64,000 nucleotides of DNA from Odontocerum albicorne (taxonomy: Eukaryota > Arthropoda > Insecta > Trichoptera > Odontoceridae). The notes beneath the pieces were generated by a model. It was not told the origin of the DNA, did no database searches, and worked only from the letters and a program-made list of their open reading frames with translations. The translations under genes were made by a program, and so were the position numbers. Where the stretch lies: NCBI GenBank assembly GCA_949825065.1, contig OX463846.1, forward strand, positions 6,529,366-6,593,365. Reading direction: 5' to 3'. Positions 22,781 through 34,009 of this stretch are shown here, one piece after another. Positions within the stretch are counted from its first letter, which is position 1. Each line of letters starts with the position of its first letter.

Positions 22781-23039
22781 TATAAAGAATTATAATGTTC
22801 GTTTATTTGTTAATTACAAAACTAAAACGTCTTGGAAATATTACAACACGTGGAGAGAAACAAGTATATCAGCGTCTTGCGGGCATAACTTTTGTTACCA
22901 GAAGAACTCTGAAATCAGACTAAAATTCTTTTTTTTGTTATCCATTGGTAATAGAAGTTTAAACCTTACGTGGAAGACAAATGTCTTACCAAAGTGATAA
23001 GAAGGACCCTTCTTTAACATTTCCCATCAATTATCAGTC

Positions 23040-23615
23040 CCCTCGTTTAATTATTTATTTATTTACACAATAAACGACACTTATGATAAGTGCCCTTCAC
23101 AAAACCCAGTAAAATTTAAATATAACAAAAATAACGTACTCTCCAAATACCCTGCAAAAAACCTTATAATTTATGATCCATATGTTTCAAGATATAATAC
23201 TTAAACGTAGTAATGCAGAGTAAAATAAATCAACAATACAAGACTTAAATTCAAATCAATAAATAAAAAATAATATAAATAGGCTAAAGCCCGTACGACG
23301 GTTGCCGCCAAAGAAAGAATACGAGAATTGAATTTTGAACACAAGAGAGCGAAAGAGGAATACTTGGATTCTCTCCGAAAGTAATTTGAATCTCGGTGGG
23401 TCCGTGATACTGAACGAATTTTAAATACCTATCTAACAATTTTTGAACCGGTGTAAAAAGGGACGACGTATAAATGATATATAAAAAAAATTGATTTATG
23501 AATATATATTTTCATAAATGTAAAATTTGTTTTACTTCCGTGAATATTTCACGGGTTGCAACTAGTAAAAAATAAATCTCCTTCAAAGGTATAATACAAG
23601 ACAAATTAAAAATTA
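23040..23615. other. No recognised gene; possible antisense LINE terminus
   Basis: A TTTATTTATTTACACAATAA start at 23052 resembles the reversed tail of a LINE, but no coding homology follows. The rest is unassigned. Confidence 0.35.
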
Positions 23616-23816
23616 CAGTACCCGGCGGTAAGTAATAGACATAGTCTCTGTCATTCATACACGTGTTATTTTGCTCTTTGAACAGCTCTTTGCGCTAATG
23701 ATACGCTAACAGTCCGGCATCTAGAAAGAGCTTTTAGGTAGAAAGACTGACAAATCGCGACGAAACACGTGTATGAATGACAGAGACGATGTGTATTACT
23801 TACTGCTGGGTACTTG
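23616..23816 (+). mobile_element. TA-flanked MITE with ~50-bp inverted repeats
   Basis: This 201-bp element sits between TA dinucleotides (23614-23615 and 23817-23818). The ends, CAGTACCCGGCGGTAAGTAA and the reverse complement of the right end CAAGTACCCAGCAGTAAGTA, pair over about 52 bases, including TGTCATTCATACACGTGTT. It would fold almost completely into a hairpin. TA flanks suggest a Tc1/mariner-mobilised MITE. Confidence 0.75.
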
Positions 23817-24054
23817 TAATGGGTTAAAAAAACATTCATAATAATACCAACAGTAACAAAAATGACGACCCGTAAAACTGTGTTGGTGCCCATCTTGACG
23901 TATTGAAGTAAAATTTGGACTTGACAATGGAGGAATAAAAATAAGATGAATGCTGCAGAGACGCGTGTACTAAGGAATATTTGTTGTGTCAATGTATGAA
24001 AAAAGGTGGAATGAAGGCATCAGAAATTAATGTATGTATAAAATATATTTTTAA

Positions 24055-24480
24055 AGTAGAAAGGAGTTTTAAGGTGGTTAAGCCATGTGGAAAGAATGAT
24101 TAAATGAGTTTACAAATCAGAAGTGTAAAGTGTGCGTGGTAGAGCTGGACAGAGGAAAACATGACTGGATTAAATAAGTAAGATGAATAAAGGAGCTTTA
24201 AGATGGTTTGAACATATGGAAAAAATGAATGATGGAAGAATCACTTGAGAGAGTACACAAAATAGAAATTTAAAGTGTGCGTAGAAGAGATAGAACGAGG
24301 AAAACATGACTGGATAAAAAATACTAGATTTCTGAAGAAGGTAATATGAGGAGTATAAATACTAGAAAATGTATTTCCGAGTATATAGAGATGAAATTTG
24401 TGTGCTTGCATAAAAAAGTTTGGAGATCTGTTATCTCTGCCTTCTCCGCAAGAGTCACGGCGTGGTGATATATATTTATC
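24055..24480 (+). pseudogene. LINE-A 3' end with internal duplication
   Basis: The GGAGTTTTAAGGTGGTT block and the following GTGTGCGTxGxAGAG region occur twice (about 24062-24175 and 24188-24315), then the family end GGCGTGGTGATATAT follows. It encodes broken versions of the LRWFGHVERM and GRPRKTWL-like tail. The tandem duplication is internal to the LINE copy. Confidence 0.55.
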
Positions 24481-24884
24481 TTTGTATATACATTATTTAA
24501 TAAATGATATACAATAAATAAATATTAAAAAATTAATTCTTATTTAGCAAATAATATCTACGCCACTGGCTGTCAGGTTCTGGAAGTCCAGGATGAAATT
24601 CAAGTATTTGCTTTTACCGCTCAAGAAGCACCTTTATTAGATTTTTTCAATATACATACCTCTGTATACAAGGACGTTCATTTCATAAATTAAAATTGGA
24701 GACGCGGTATGACATCGTGAACTTAAGATGGGAAATATTTTTAAAGGTAGACGGTTATCAAAAAGAAAAGATTTTTAAGTGAATGTAGAATAAAAATAAA
24801 TTATTGGTTTTTCTATTTTGTTTGATTGAATTTAAAAAAATATAAAATCGTTTCTTAATCTTAGAGAAGACGTTTATTTCACTT

Positions 24885-24975
24885 TGTAGTGTCATGTTGA
24901 TAAATTTTTAATGCGAGTATAATAAATCAGACACTTATTTTTTTACTTTTTTTCGCCACTGTTGAACAATCAATT
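24885..24975 (-). repeat. Penelope-like 3' hallmark fragment
   Basis: On the minus strand, CAACAGTGGCG is followed by AATAAGTGTCTGATTTATTA, matching the tail of 18113-18235. Confidence 0.35.
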
Positions 24976-25094
24976 AATTCCGATAACAGTCCTCTGCTAA
25001 ATGTTCCCGTTCAAAAGCCACCCTTTCGACGCCTACCTACTCTCCTTACCTTATTATCCATTCCTCCTTTACCCCTCTCCTTTACCTACTACAA

Positions 25095-25650
25095 TTTATT
25101 TATTTATTTATTATTACACATGACAAAAAATATACACAATTTGCGAAAAAACAACAGGTAATTTGATTTGGACATACAATTTTAATGGATCTGGGTTTGT
25201 TGCCTTTTATTTGTCGTATCCCCAGAAAACTAGGCTTTTGCATGTATCTCACTGAGGATATTTAGCATGAAAAAATAAATCGATACTTCTTTCCGATTTT
25301 TGATTACACAAAAACAAAACCCCGTTGCACACTCTCATCAACCTGACAAACAGTGACACTCAACTACAACTGAAAACATCTTGTGAAATTCAACTCCTAA
25401 CACATCATCACTCCAGAAAGACCAAAAATATGCATCCCACAAAATACCGTACACAATCATAAGAATAAAAATTAAAATTAAAACAAAAAATACACAGAAA
25501 CACAAATACAAAAACAACAAGAAGAGACCCACACTCACGAGCACACACAAATATTTTCCACTCGTCATTGATCCTGAAAGCCCAAGTACTCAAAATCCTG
25601 TCGCAATAACAACCACGCTCCGATCGACTGTCTAAATGGTTTTCCTACCT
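25095..25650 (-). pseudogene. LINE-D 3' end (inverted partner of 26725-27450)
   Basis: This is the reverse-oriented copy of the LINE-D tail. The minus strand begins in the WLLLRQDFEYL region, passes the ORF end and runs through a UTR with ATCGAAAAATCGGAAAGAAGT-like and ACACGACAAATAAAAGG-like blocks to a T/A-rich terminus near 25095. It faces the + copy 1.1 kb away. Confidence 0.6.
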
Positions 25651-25689
25651 TTAGAAAATTTATAATTAGAAAAAAAAAGTATTTTAGAT

Positions 25690-25800
25690 ATAATTTTGTC
25701 CAACTTCACCTGACGAGGAAGACAGAGGTCATTTAAATGGGTAGTGAACTCAAATAAATCATTGGTGTGTATAAAATAAGTGTTTTATTTATTTTATATA
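25690..25800 (+). repeat. Penelope-like 3' hallmark fragment
   Basis: CACCTGACGAGGAAGACAG is followed by GGTAGTGAACTC and an AAGTGTTTTATTTA tail, parallel to 18113-18235. It abuts the LINE-D copy. Confidence 0.4.
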
Positions 25801-25809
25801 AAATTAAAA

Positions 25810-26720
25810 TTAAATCGGTTGTACTTATGTTTGTGTGCAACAAATTTAATAAATTTTAATTAAGTTAGCTTATATAATAAATACTTATATATTTATTCTT
25901 TAGTTCTTAAGTTTTAAATTTGTGAAATGTGTATCTAAATATTAATAAATAAATAAAAGTCTTGTTATAGTTACGGTTTAAAGTTATTATTTAATAAATT
26001 AGGCCCAATAAAAAAAACTAATAGAAATCGAATCTTATATGTACTTAATCTTATAATCTTATAGTATATGTTTGTATATTTACTTTTTATTATAAAAAGT
26101 ATTATTTATACATATTTTAATCTAATTAACTCATGTCTATCATTTTAGATTTGAGAGCTAACATTTTTTTTTCATTTCACCGATTCTAAAATCTACCCTA
26201 GGCATATAAAACCTAAAAACATTGAAAAGTTCTAAAGAAAATCTCAGCATTTTACGTATTTTGTGACGTTACGTTTAAAAATTGAAAACTTTCTTATATT
26301 TTGACTTTTGATCATTTTGATTTTTGCAATCGCCAATTCATCGCTACTTCCTGTGGTGTAATAATTATGGACCTTCTTAACGCACATCATACTTTTTAAG
26401 GTATACAATTCTATCTCGTTGACAAAATCTCATGTGCCAATTTCTGCAAACCTACCAAAGATTATTGAAAAACTACGAAAGTGACAATAAGAAAAAAATG
26501 ACAAAGTTGTGAGTATTACTGGCAATAAAACCTGAAACCGTTAGGAAGATTTTTATACTAGGATAACTCTAGCATCAGTGCAATTTTTTTAATGAATATT
26601 TTATCAACTTTTTGGTGGACTGCTCATGACTGAGGGCAAAAATCTCTCCAGTTCATCTACTAAACTCAGCTAACGATGGTTTTCCATCTCTCTGAGTGTT
26701 GTCGTTACAGAAGACCCCAT
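25810..26720. other. No recognised gene, very AT-rich
   Basis: This is the spacer between the two inverted LINE-D copies. No supported feature. Confidence 0.4.
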
Positions 26721-26724
26721 TGGG

Positions 26725-27450
26725 TTACCGATTTGATCAGTTTATCGAACTGATAATTCGTTTATCGAACTGATAGAGGCACATGACACGCATGGCAAAT
26801 AATGGAATGTTCACCATCCCTAGAGTTAAAACCTATTTTGCTCAAAGGCAATATGCTTATTTAACTCCCATGACATACAATGGCGTGCCGAATTCAATAA
26901 CGTTAAAGGGAGGAAAACCATTTAGGCAGTCGATTGGGGCGTGGTTGTTATTGCGACAGGATTTTGAGTACTTGGACTATCAGGATGAATGGCGTGTGGA
27001 AAATATTTGTGTGGGCTCTTGAGTGTGGGTTTCTTTTTGTTGTTTTATATTTGTATTTCTGTATATTTTTGTTTTTATGATTGTGTTCGGCATATTATGG
27101 AATAAACATCTTGGGTCTTTCTGGAGTGATGATGTGTGAAGAGTTTGATTTCGCCTGGTGTTTCCAGTTGCAATTGAGTGTTACTGTTTTTCAGGTTGAT
27201 GAAAATGTGCAACGGGGTTTCGTTTTTGTGTAATCGAAAATCGGAAAGAAGTGTCGAATTATTTTTTCATGCTAAATATCCTCAACGAGATACAAGCAAA
27301 AGCCTAGTTTACTTAGGACACGACAAGTGAAAGGCGACCATTCAGATCCATTAAAATTGTATGTCCAAATTAAATAACCTGTGGTTTTTTCGCAAATTAT
27401 GTAGATTTCTTGTCATGTGTAATAAATAAAAAAATAAATAAAAATAAATA
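26725..27450 (+). pseudogene. LINE-D RT C-terminus and 3' UTR
   Basis: An open frame (26783-27022) encodes a LINE tail: NGMFTIPRVKTYFAQRQYAY, LTPMTYNGVPNSI, then PFRQSIGAWLL. The pattern of PRxxTxxxQRxxxYLxPxxYNxxP...FRxxxxxWLL is typical of arthropod non-LTR RT C-termini. It continues into a UTR ending in AAATAAAAAAATAAATAA. Two further copies exist (25095-25650 and 51455-51645, both minus). No RT core is present. Confidence 0.65.
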
Positions 27451-27724
27451 ATCTATATCTGCCCCGTTTTCTATCCACACCACCTGTTTTTTCCAAATTA
27501 TAATCCCCTCTGCGTACTTTATGACATAAAATCTGGATTACTCATCGCAGACAAATCTTTGAGTCTGTCCAAAATGCCGAATTTTTGTATTGTGGATACA
27601 AAGTGTCCTTAGCATGCGTCTCCAGCCGTACATCTTGAATAGATTTATCTTTTTATCATTTTTGCCATCAGATTTCTGCCCATTTAAGTAAATGGTAAAT
27701 ATCAGAAGATGGATTAATACTTTA

Positions 27725-27815
27725 ATAGTGTTTTCGATGTTTGGAGAAAACACCATCACCACAAGCGTTTCAGCATTGATCTTGACTTGTCTCCATCATC
27801 AGCATATCAAATCTA
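27725..27815 (-). repeat. Penelope-like 3' hallmark fragment
   Basis: The minus strand reads CTGATGATGGAGACAAGTC, then GCTGAAACGCTTGTGGTGAT. A GATGATGGAG...GAAACGCTT series directly follows the coding region in many Penelope-like elements. No upstream coding homology remains. Confidence 0.35.
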
Positions 27816-27989
27816 ATATCAACTCTGATAAGTCTGACGAAGGAGTAAATTGACCCAAAATAACCGAAATTCGTCTAGTTGAATTTCTTATACTCTCCAT
27901 AGTACTGTATGTAGTAGAAATAAGCACGACGAGAAAGAAGAAAGTCAACATAAAAAATGATATCGTGTTGGATACATAAACTCAATATA

Positions 27990-28500
27990 CTATGGACCCC
28001 AACGCTCACCAACGTAGAATTAGATATAAGTTAACGATTGTATGGCACTGGTACAAAGAACTGTAACAAAAGGTGGACGGCTGCTGCTCGATGCTCGGAG
28101 AATTCAGCTCACGTTGAAAAGTCGTAGATCGGTGAAAGGTAGAAGAAATTCCGCTTAGGCATGGTCGCAAGTAAAACACAGTAGGCAAAGTGAACTGAGA
28201 ATGTTTATTTTTGACATTTAGCGCTTCTTATGTGCTACCGATCGCTCATCGCAAGCGCTTGTTTTCGCCGGTGCACGCCGTCATAACTCGCGAAATATCA
28301 AAATGTTCGCCAGTTTCGGCCGACTTTTAATACAGTCTTGCGATAGCCGCGCATAAGTCAAACTTCTGTTACGGTCGCGACACAGCACGGACCCCAACAA
28401 ACATAACTTTTACATACAAAATACCAAATAACATTAAAATATAACTACGAATTTATATCAACAAACAAACAAGAAAACAAATACATTATATGTTTTAAAG
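27990..28500. other. Unassigned, locally GC-richer sequence
   Basis: Around 28220-28390 the sequence is richer in CG dinucleotides than its surroundings. ACGGACCCCAACAAAC at 28386 resembles ATGGACCCCAACGC near 27993. I could not assign it to an element; an LTR remnant is possible. Confidence 0.25.
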
Positions 28501-28516
28501 GTGATGCATACGTCCG

Positions 28517-28665
28517 ATACAACGACTTTCGAAGATATGCTGTTAAAAAACCAAAACATACTTTCAGCATATTGCCAGGAAGAATAACGAAAGACTTTTG
28601 AAAATATGCTGGTAAAAAATCAAAATATGCTTTCAACATATTGTCAGAAATAATAACGAACGTCT
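28517..28665 (+). repeat. ~69-bp tandem duplication
   Basis: Two adjacent units share AAGATATGCTGTTAAAAAACC / AAATATGCTGGTAAAAAATC and the TTCAGCATATTG / TTCAACATATTG block. No function inferred. Confidence 0.6.
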
Positions 28666-28669
28666 GGAG

Positions 28670-29400
28670 ATACTGATGATCATGGGGACAATGAAATGAA
28701 AGTGAGCAAGAGGGAGGTATTCTTAAATATGGACGTTCAATGGTAAAAGCTAACACAATCCTCTTTAAGCTTTCCATTCAACATGTGTCAGGACCGCGAA
28801 GAATGATGACAGGTGATGCACCAAGTTCCTGATATAGTGGAAGACCGCGACGCTTAATATAAACCACGCGATGAAGAACACGTCGCCATTATCAGATGGA
28901 TTTACCAATTCATTACACAAAGAGTTTGACAGCCTTACACATTCAGTTTTCAAATGTAAAAGTCTAACCAATCACGTAAACAAAACGTGAATTTTAAAAC
29001 TATAAAATTAAACTGAAATCGTGAGTTGCGAAATTAAAAAATATTGCATCCTTAAAATATCTCTTAGATACATAAGCGGGGAATAAAAATTCTCGAGAGC
29101 GAATAGGGTTTTCAGATTTTACAGAAAAGATATTAAAACTACCCACTTCACTTTGTATAATTCCAAAATAAATCATCCCCAAGTGTCCGATAAAAAAGGT
29201 CTCAAATATATGGTAGGAAGTATATTCATTACCCTAAATCTTCTTTACTTTACATTATTTTTCCTATAAACAATGTTCTCCCAAGAGGGCATGACGAATT
29301 CGAATGTTCTCTAAAAAAAGTCGCTAATAGTAATATACATAATGGAGCTTTTTCATTCGAATTTTTTTTCAAAAATATGTATTACGAGTATTATATTCGA
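28670..29400. other. No recognised gene
   Basis: Small ORFs on the minus strand lack any motif. No repeat structure seen. Confidence 0.4.
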
Positions 29401-29402
29401 TT

Positions 29403-29466
29403 TAATGGCCTTGTTGGTAAAGCGTTTGATTCCCATCAGGGTTTTCGGGTTTGATTCCAAATTATG
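29403..29466 (+). repeat. tRNA-derived SINE head
   Basis: A-box-like TGGCCTTGTTGGTAAAGCG and a B-box-like GGGTTTGATTCC. It lies immediately upstream of hairpin element H2, which is inserted just after it. Confidence 0.55.
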
Positions 29467-29487
29467 TCCATAAACGAGTTATTGTTA

Positions 29488-29639
29488 TTTGTCTTATCAA
29501 ACACTGTTTATTCCACTATTTTGTAACAGTATAACAGGTAGGGTTATACCGTTAAAAAGTGGAATAAACAGTGTTTGATAAAACAAATTACAATGTCTTT
29601 AAACCTTCACAATGTTAATGCCTTAACTATAAATAATAT
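29488..29639 (+). mobile_element. Hairpin-headed short element H2
   Basis: This 152-bp copy is flanked by ATAAACGAGTTATTGTTA, an exact 18-bp duplication (29470-29487 and 29640-29657). The head TATCAAACACTGTTTATTCCAC returns exactly as its reverse complement before the tail ACAAATTACAATGTCTTTAA. The tail ends in CTTAACTATAAATAATAT. It is the cleanest copy for defining the family. Confidence 0.8.
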
Positions 29640-29689
29640 ATAAACGAGTTATTGTTAATTTTTAGAACAAAGTGAATGGGTGTAAATGA

Positions 29690-30060
29690 AAGAATGGCTT
29701 TCACTCCTATCCATCCCCTTTTTTTCCATTCACTGTTATCCATCCATTCCTATCTATCCGCTGTTTATATTCACTCCTATCCATTTACCAGTATTCATAC
29801 AGCCCTCTCCATTGACTACTATCCATCCTCTTATTTCCTTCCACTTAAGACTTCCCTCTACTTGATTCCATAAACTCACTTCTATATATTTACTCGTATT
29901 CATTCACTCTTCTCCATTCCCTCCTATCCACTCAGTCCTATAGATCATCTCCCATTCATCCACTCGTATCCATCGACCCGTCGTCTTCTTCATCGATTTA
30001 TGTTCATCCACTCAATTCACCCGCTCTCATCCATCCACTCCTATCCATCTACTCTGACTC
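29690..30060 (+). repeat. Degenerate TCCATYCACTCCTA minisatellite
   Basis: Dozens of variants of CCATTCACTCCTAT and CCATCCACTC occur with irregular spacing. It is decayed low-complexity DNA; the ORF over it is accidental. Confidence 0.65.
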
Positions 30061-30524
30061 TCGATAGGCTCTTAAATGCTAAGCACGATAGCGATAACGC
30101 GTCACTCTTTTTGATTATTTATTCCATTTAGATTATTAGAGACAGAAATTTCGAAGCTTTATACGACAGCATTTTTATAAAGTATTTACTATTTCGTTTG
30201 GAAAACCGTTTTTAGTAACACTACGCGACATGAATATCAATGGTATGAAATACCATGGTTTTATAAAACAAAAATATAAGATCAAATTTCCATAGAAAAA
30301 ATAAATCCTTTACCTATTTTTGCACAATGTTTTATTATGATATGAGAAAAATTATGAAAAATGGCTTACTTTGTATTTTGTTTTATGAAGTGAAATACGT
30401 TTCATTTTGTTGTATAAATAAAAGATTTATTTGCGTCTGGCAAATTCTTCCAAACAAGTACAATGGTATGAAAGAGGTATTTAGTGATAACCAGACTAGA
30501 AAGTTTTTATTAATGAATCTCAAC

Positions 30525-30592
30525 GAAAATCGAACCCTCAACTTACATTCTAGAAATCTCACTAACTAGACTTTCAAGATCGTCTATATTTT
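30525..30592 (-). repeat. tRNA-like SINE head, degenerate
   Basis: On the minus strand, TCTAGTTAGTGAGATT (A-box-like) is followed by GAGGGTTCGATTTTC (B-box-like). Confidence 0.4.
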
Positions 30593-30835
30593 AACCATCA
30601 TACTCGTATATTGAGGTAAAACTTATATTTTGTTAAATTTACTATAGGAATTTTTAATTTAATCTCTGAAGTAATTATTATTTTTGGTAAACCTTTTATT
30701 TTATTTTAGAATATGACATTTCAAAATAAATCATGTACGGGAGAGGTCCCAAACCTTTATAGTTTCATGACTCACTTTCCGAGTCGCGATACCATAAATG
30801 ACCGGACTTGGTACTAGTACACTACATTGCACAAT

Positions 30836-31062
30836 CATTGTTGAAGATGTTGGGACTGATTTATACATCATTGTTGAAGATGTTTGGACTGATTTATACA
30901 TCATTGTTGAAGATGTTGGGAATGATTTATACATAATTGTTGAAGATGTTGGGACTGATTTATACATCATTGTTAAATATGCTGGGACTGATTTATACAT
31001 CATTGTTGAAGATGTTGGGACTGATTTATGCATCGTTGTTGAAGATGTTGGGACTGATTTAT
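30836..31062 (+). repeat. 33-bp satellite, ~7 copies
   Basis: The unit starts CATTGTTGAAGATGTTGGGA and repeats every 33 bases. Because 33 is a multiple of 3, frames stay open on both strands (about 100 codons each); neither has other support as a gene. Confidence 0.88.
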
Positions 31063-31388
31063 TTGCTAAAATAGTAAAGTGTTCTCTTAAGCTTGGTACT
31101 TAGAACATACTTCCTTTTAACATATTTGTCTATTTCACCATCTATCAAAAACACACTCCCCAAATATTAAATTCCTCTGCCTGTTTCATTAAATTCTTAA
31201 CCATTTATAGATTTATGAATGGAGTGAATAAAATATAAAAGTACTAAAGAATAAAGCTGTTATGTTTATTTCTGTATGTAAATATTTATGAATATTTCAT
31301 TTGGCAAACGATTAGAGGGTGATTTTTTAACTATACTGAAACAAATATATCGGGGGTTGATTTTGTAATTATCTGTTGGAGAAACCCC

Positions 31389-31738
31389 CAATGTTCCCTC
31401 TAAGGTGTGCGCGTGTGCGGCCGCACATATGTTAAAAATTGTCCGCACATATCTCAAAGAAAGGAACTTGTAACCATTTTTATGACACGATGACACAATA
31501 ATACTAGAAACTGACCAATCAGCACACAGGAGTTAACTAACACACACAATCACACGTTCTATGTACCTACGCTATAGTACAATAGTCACAGATTATTTCC
31601 TTTCTCCGCGTGGACTCTACCTACTCGTATAAAGTTACGTATTTAGAATAAAGACATCATTTCACACTTTCCTCTTTTTTTCTAGCACATATAAGTTGAA
31701 AGGCCGCACATACAATGATAAAATTAGGGGGAACGTTG
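31389..31738 (+). mobile_element. hAT-type MITE, family N, copy 2
   Basis: This 350-bp copy has termini CAATGTTCCCTCTAAGG and the reverse complement CAACGTTCCCCCTAA. Subterminal GTGTGCGGCCGCACATATG is present. The flanks GAAACCCC and GCAAACCCC differ by one inserted base, consistent with an aged 8-bp duplication. Confidence 0.75.
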
Positions 31739-31749
31739 GCAAACCCCTA

Positions 31750-32270
31750 CCTAATGAATCTTGTGATCTTGTATATCACCTTGACACTTTCTTTCAATAT
31801 GTGGCCTCAATTTCCGTTTGCCCTAAATATAAGGATGAATTATCACATATTATATTCATTTGAATATTAAAAATTTCGAATTAACAATTATTCTCTACGA
31901 AATTGTAATTTTATCAAAAATAAAGTATTCATAACAACTTACAAAAATGATATCTATACAACCGATTAACTGATTTAAAATGTCTTACTTTTTATTCAAT
32001 ATGCGATCTATATATCTAACTAGTCAGTTAATTATTAAACTAATCTTGCAACCGTAAAAAATAAATTTGAACAGTAAATTTATGAAACGAGACCAAATTA
32101 AGAACTCATGTTTTTTCCAGAAACACGCTCAAAATTCTATGAAAATTTAGCGCACATAATTTAAAAAATATTGAGAGAGTCGCGGAATTTCATCTAAAAA
32201 ATAAAAGAATTTATTAAATTCTGCATAATTCGCAAATTTCTCGACTCCATTCGGTTTCCAATGCAGCTAC
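31750..32270. other. No recognised gene, AT-rich
   Basis: No supported feature. Confidence 0.4.
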
Positions 32271-32272
32271 TA

Positions 32273-32497
32273 TAGTTCGGAAATTTTAGGATGAGTCCTG
32301 TGACAGCTCACAAATTTGCCCCAATACAAACAACCTTGTAACGATGTTCAGTAATTTTAATTATTTTATCAACTTTAATATACTCGTAAGCCCCAATTCT
32401 AATAAATAGCATGATATTTAGGTAAATACATTACATAAGGTTGTTTTGGGGCAAATTTGTGAGCTGTCACAGGACTCATCCTAGAATTTCCGAACTA
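32273..32497 (+). mobile_element. TA-flanked hairpin MITE with >50-bp arms
   Basis: This 225-bp element lies between TA dinucleotides (32271-32272 and 32498-32499). The arms start TAGTTCGGAAATTTTAGGAT and its reverse complement, and pair over about 52 bases with one mismatch before a short indel. TA duplication points to mobilisation by a Tc1/mariner enzyme. No ORF. Confidence 0.82.
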
Positions 32498-32499
32498 TA

Positions 32500-33525
32500 A
32501 TTGTGGTCATAAATATTGTCATATAAGTTCACTTTTAAAAAACTTACATTTTTCAAAGTTTGCAAACAAATCTATTTTAAACTTTGAACTTTTGTATTCA
32601 AGTCCCTTAATAAGATGTCCCCATTAAATCTTTGGAATATTTGTGTGAGAGGTGCTGCTTTGAAGAGGAGACAAAATTTGAGGTCAATATCGTATTTATC
32701 GAATGCATTGGGGCGAATGCGTATTTATCGAATGCAATATCGTATTTATCGATTGCAGGCGGGGTATTCTGACGAATATATGGGTGGCATATGCAGCTTT
32801 AGGAATACTTCAAAACATGCCTTTATTATAACGCTCTTGAGGAGAATTTTCTCTTTAAACGGCACTATATCCTTTTATAATTCTCATTATATTGCATAAA
32901 ATAACTGCATTGCCAATATTTCAGCGAAACATTCGTTTTGTGATCAGCCAAGTATATTTATTATACGAATATATTTATATAAGACTATGCTGCTGTCCCA
33001 GGCATATTCGCAAACGGTCTTTAAGCCTTTTAAAGTTCTCTCACACAGCATTTTTGTGTATTTAAAACACAAAAATGAGACCACGTGTGACTCCCGTTAT
33101 TTTTTTTCTTTCTTTGAGAGTCGAATCCATTCTTATTTAAATGAGAGTGGGGTTGATTCTCGAATTATAGCACCCTTGAAAAAAAATCTGCTCTCTAAAC
33201 AATGCTATATAAGTTGTCATTTTATCATAATTATTAGAAGACGAATAGATCACATGATTATAAGTAAAACATGTTGTATTGTTTATAACAAAAGGGTATT
33301 TTATTGTATTGTTTATAACAAAAAAGGTTTATACAAAATAATACAATACAAAAATAAGGTGTTTTTGTCAGTTAGATCATTTTTGCATTAAATACGTCCA
33401 TGTGGAAAAGCCCCGGGTCAGGCAAAACAGTTTCTGCTTACAGGATCTATTGAAGCGTTCTAGCTGAAGTTGGCTATTTATTAAACAGAAACAAGGCTAC
33501 GAGTCAGCGTTGTCAAGCCCCTAAC
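32500..33525. other. No convincing gene; one 134-codon ORF
   Basis: An open frame at 32987-33391 has no recognisable domain. Its end overlaps a direct repeat of TTGTATTGTTTATAACAAAA (33274 and 33304), which later inverts as AATACAATACAAAAATAAG. Short repeats of CGTATTTATCGAATGCA lie near 32690-32755. Confidence 0.4.
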
Positions 33526-33529
33526 CCTT

Positions 33530-33650
33530 AACGAGCGGTGTGCGGTCCGCTGTTCCGAGCCGCCCGCGGATTCACTTGACTTGTATTAGACAAGCTGAGC
33601 TGCCGAGCGGCCCGGCCCGGCCGTAACCGCACAGAGCTTAGACGCTCTCA
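33530..33650. other. Local GC-rich island
   Basis: A 120-base patch with runs such as GGCCCGGCCCGGCCG and partly palindromic CGAGCGG/CCGCTG elements stands out from AT-rich surroundings. No gene or element assigned; it could be a MITE fragment. Confidence 0.35.
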
Positions 33651-33759
33651 CTTACTGCTTAGAGCAAGACAGGGGGATGTTAACTAATAAACCTACTGAT
33701 TTTTGACACTTGATTAGCTAGTTTAAGTTCAACAGTAACTTGATGTTATCAATTTTAAC

Positions 33760-34000
33760 CTAACAGTTAGTAGAAATTAATTTAGAATTTAGTGCGTAAT
33801 TAAATTCCGTTTTACTCGTAATTACGCTATATGTATGTTGACTCAAGTATATTAAATATAATAAATCATAATTCAACTTTACGTTTATTATGTAAGTTGT
33901 ATGAGATCTTTCAGAATGTCGTACCACGTGGTTTGCCGTATGATGCCAACGTTTCATAAAAACTCTTCAGTCTTCATCTTCAAGGGCTATTTGTAGCCAA
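33760..34000 (-). repeat. Penelope-like 3' region remnant
   Basis: On the minus strand, CTTGAAGATGAAGACTGAAG precedes TATGAAACGTTGGCATCA, matching the post-ORF hallmark of Penelope-like elements. The downstream 65-codon ORF is untranslated sequence. Confidence 0.4.
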
Positions 34001-34009
34001 CTTCACTTT

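Noticed and set aside
30731..31103. Overlapping ~100-codon ORFs on both strands
   Set aside because: They are by-products of a 33-bp satellite whose unit is a multiple of three.
32987..33391. 134-codon open frame on the + strand
   Set aside because: No domain, AT-driven composition, overlaps short direct and inverted repeats, and no start or splice context supports it.
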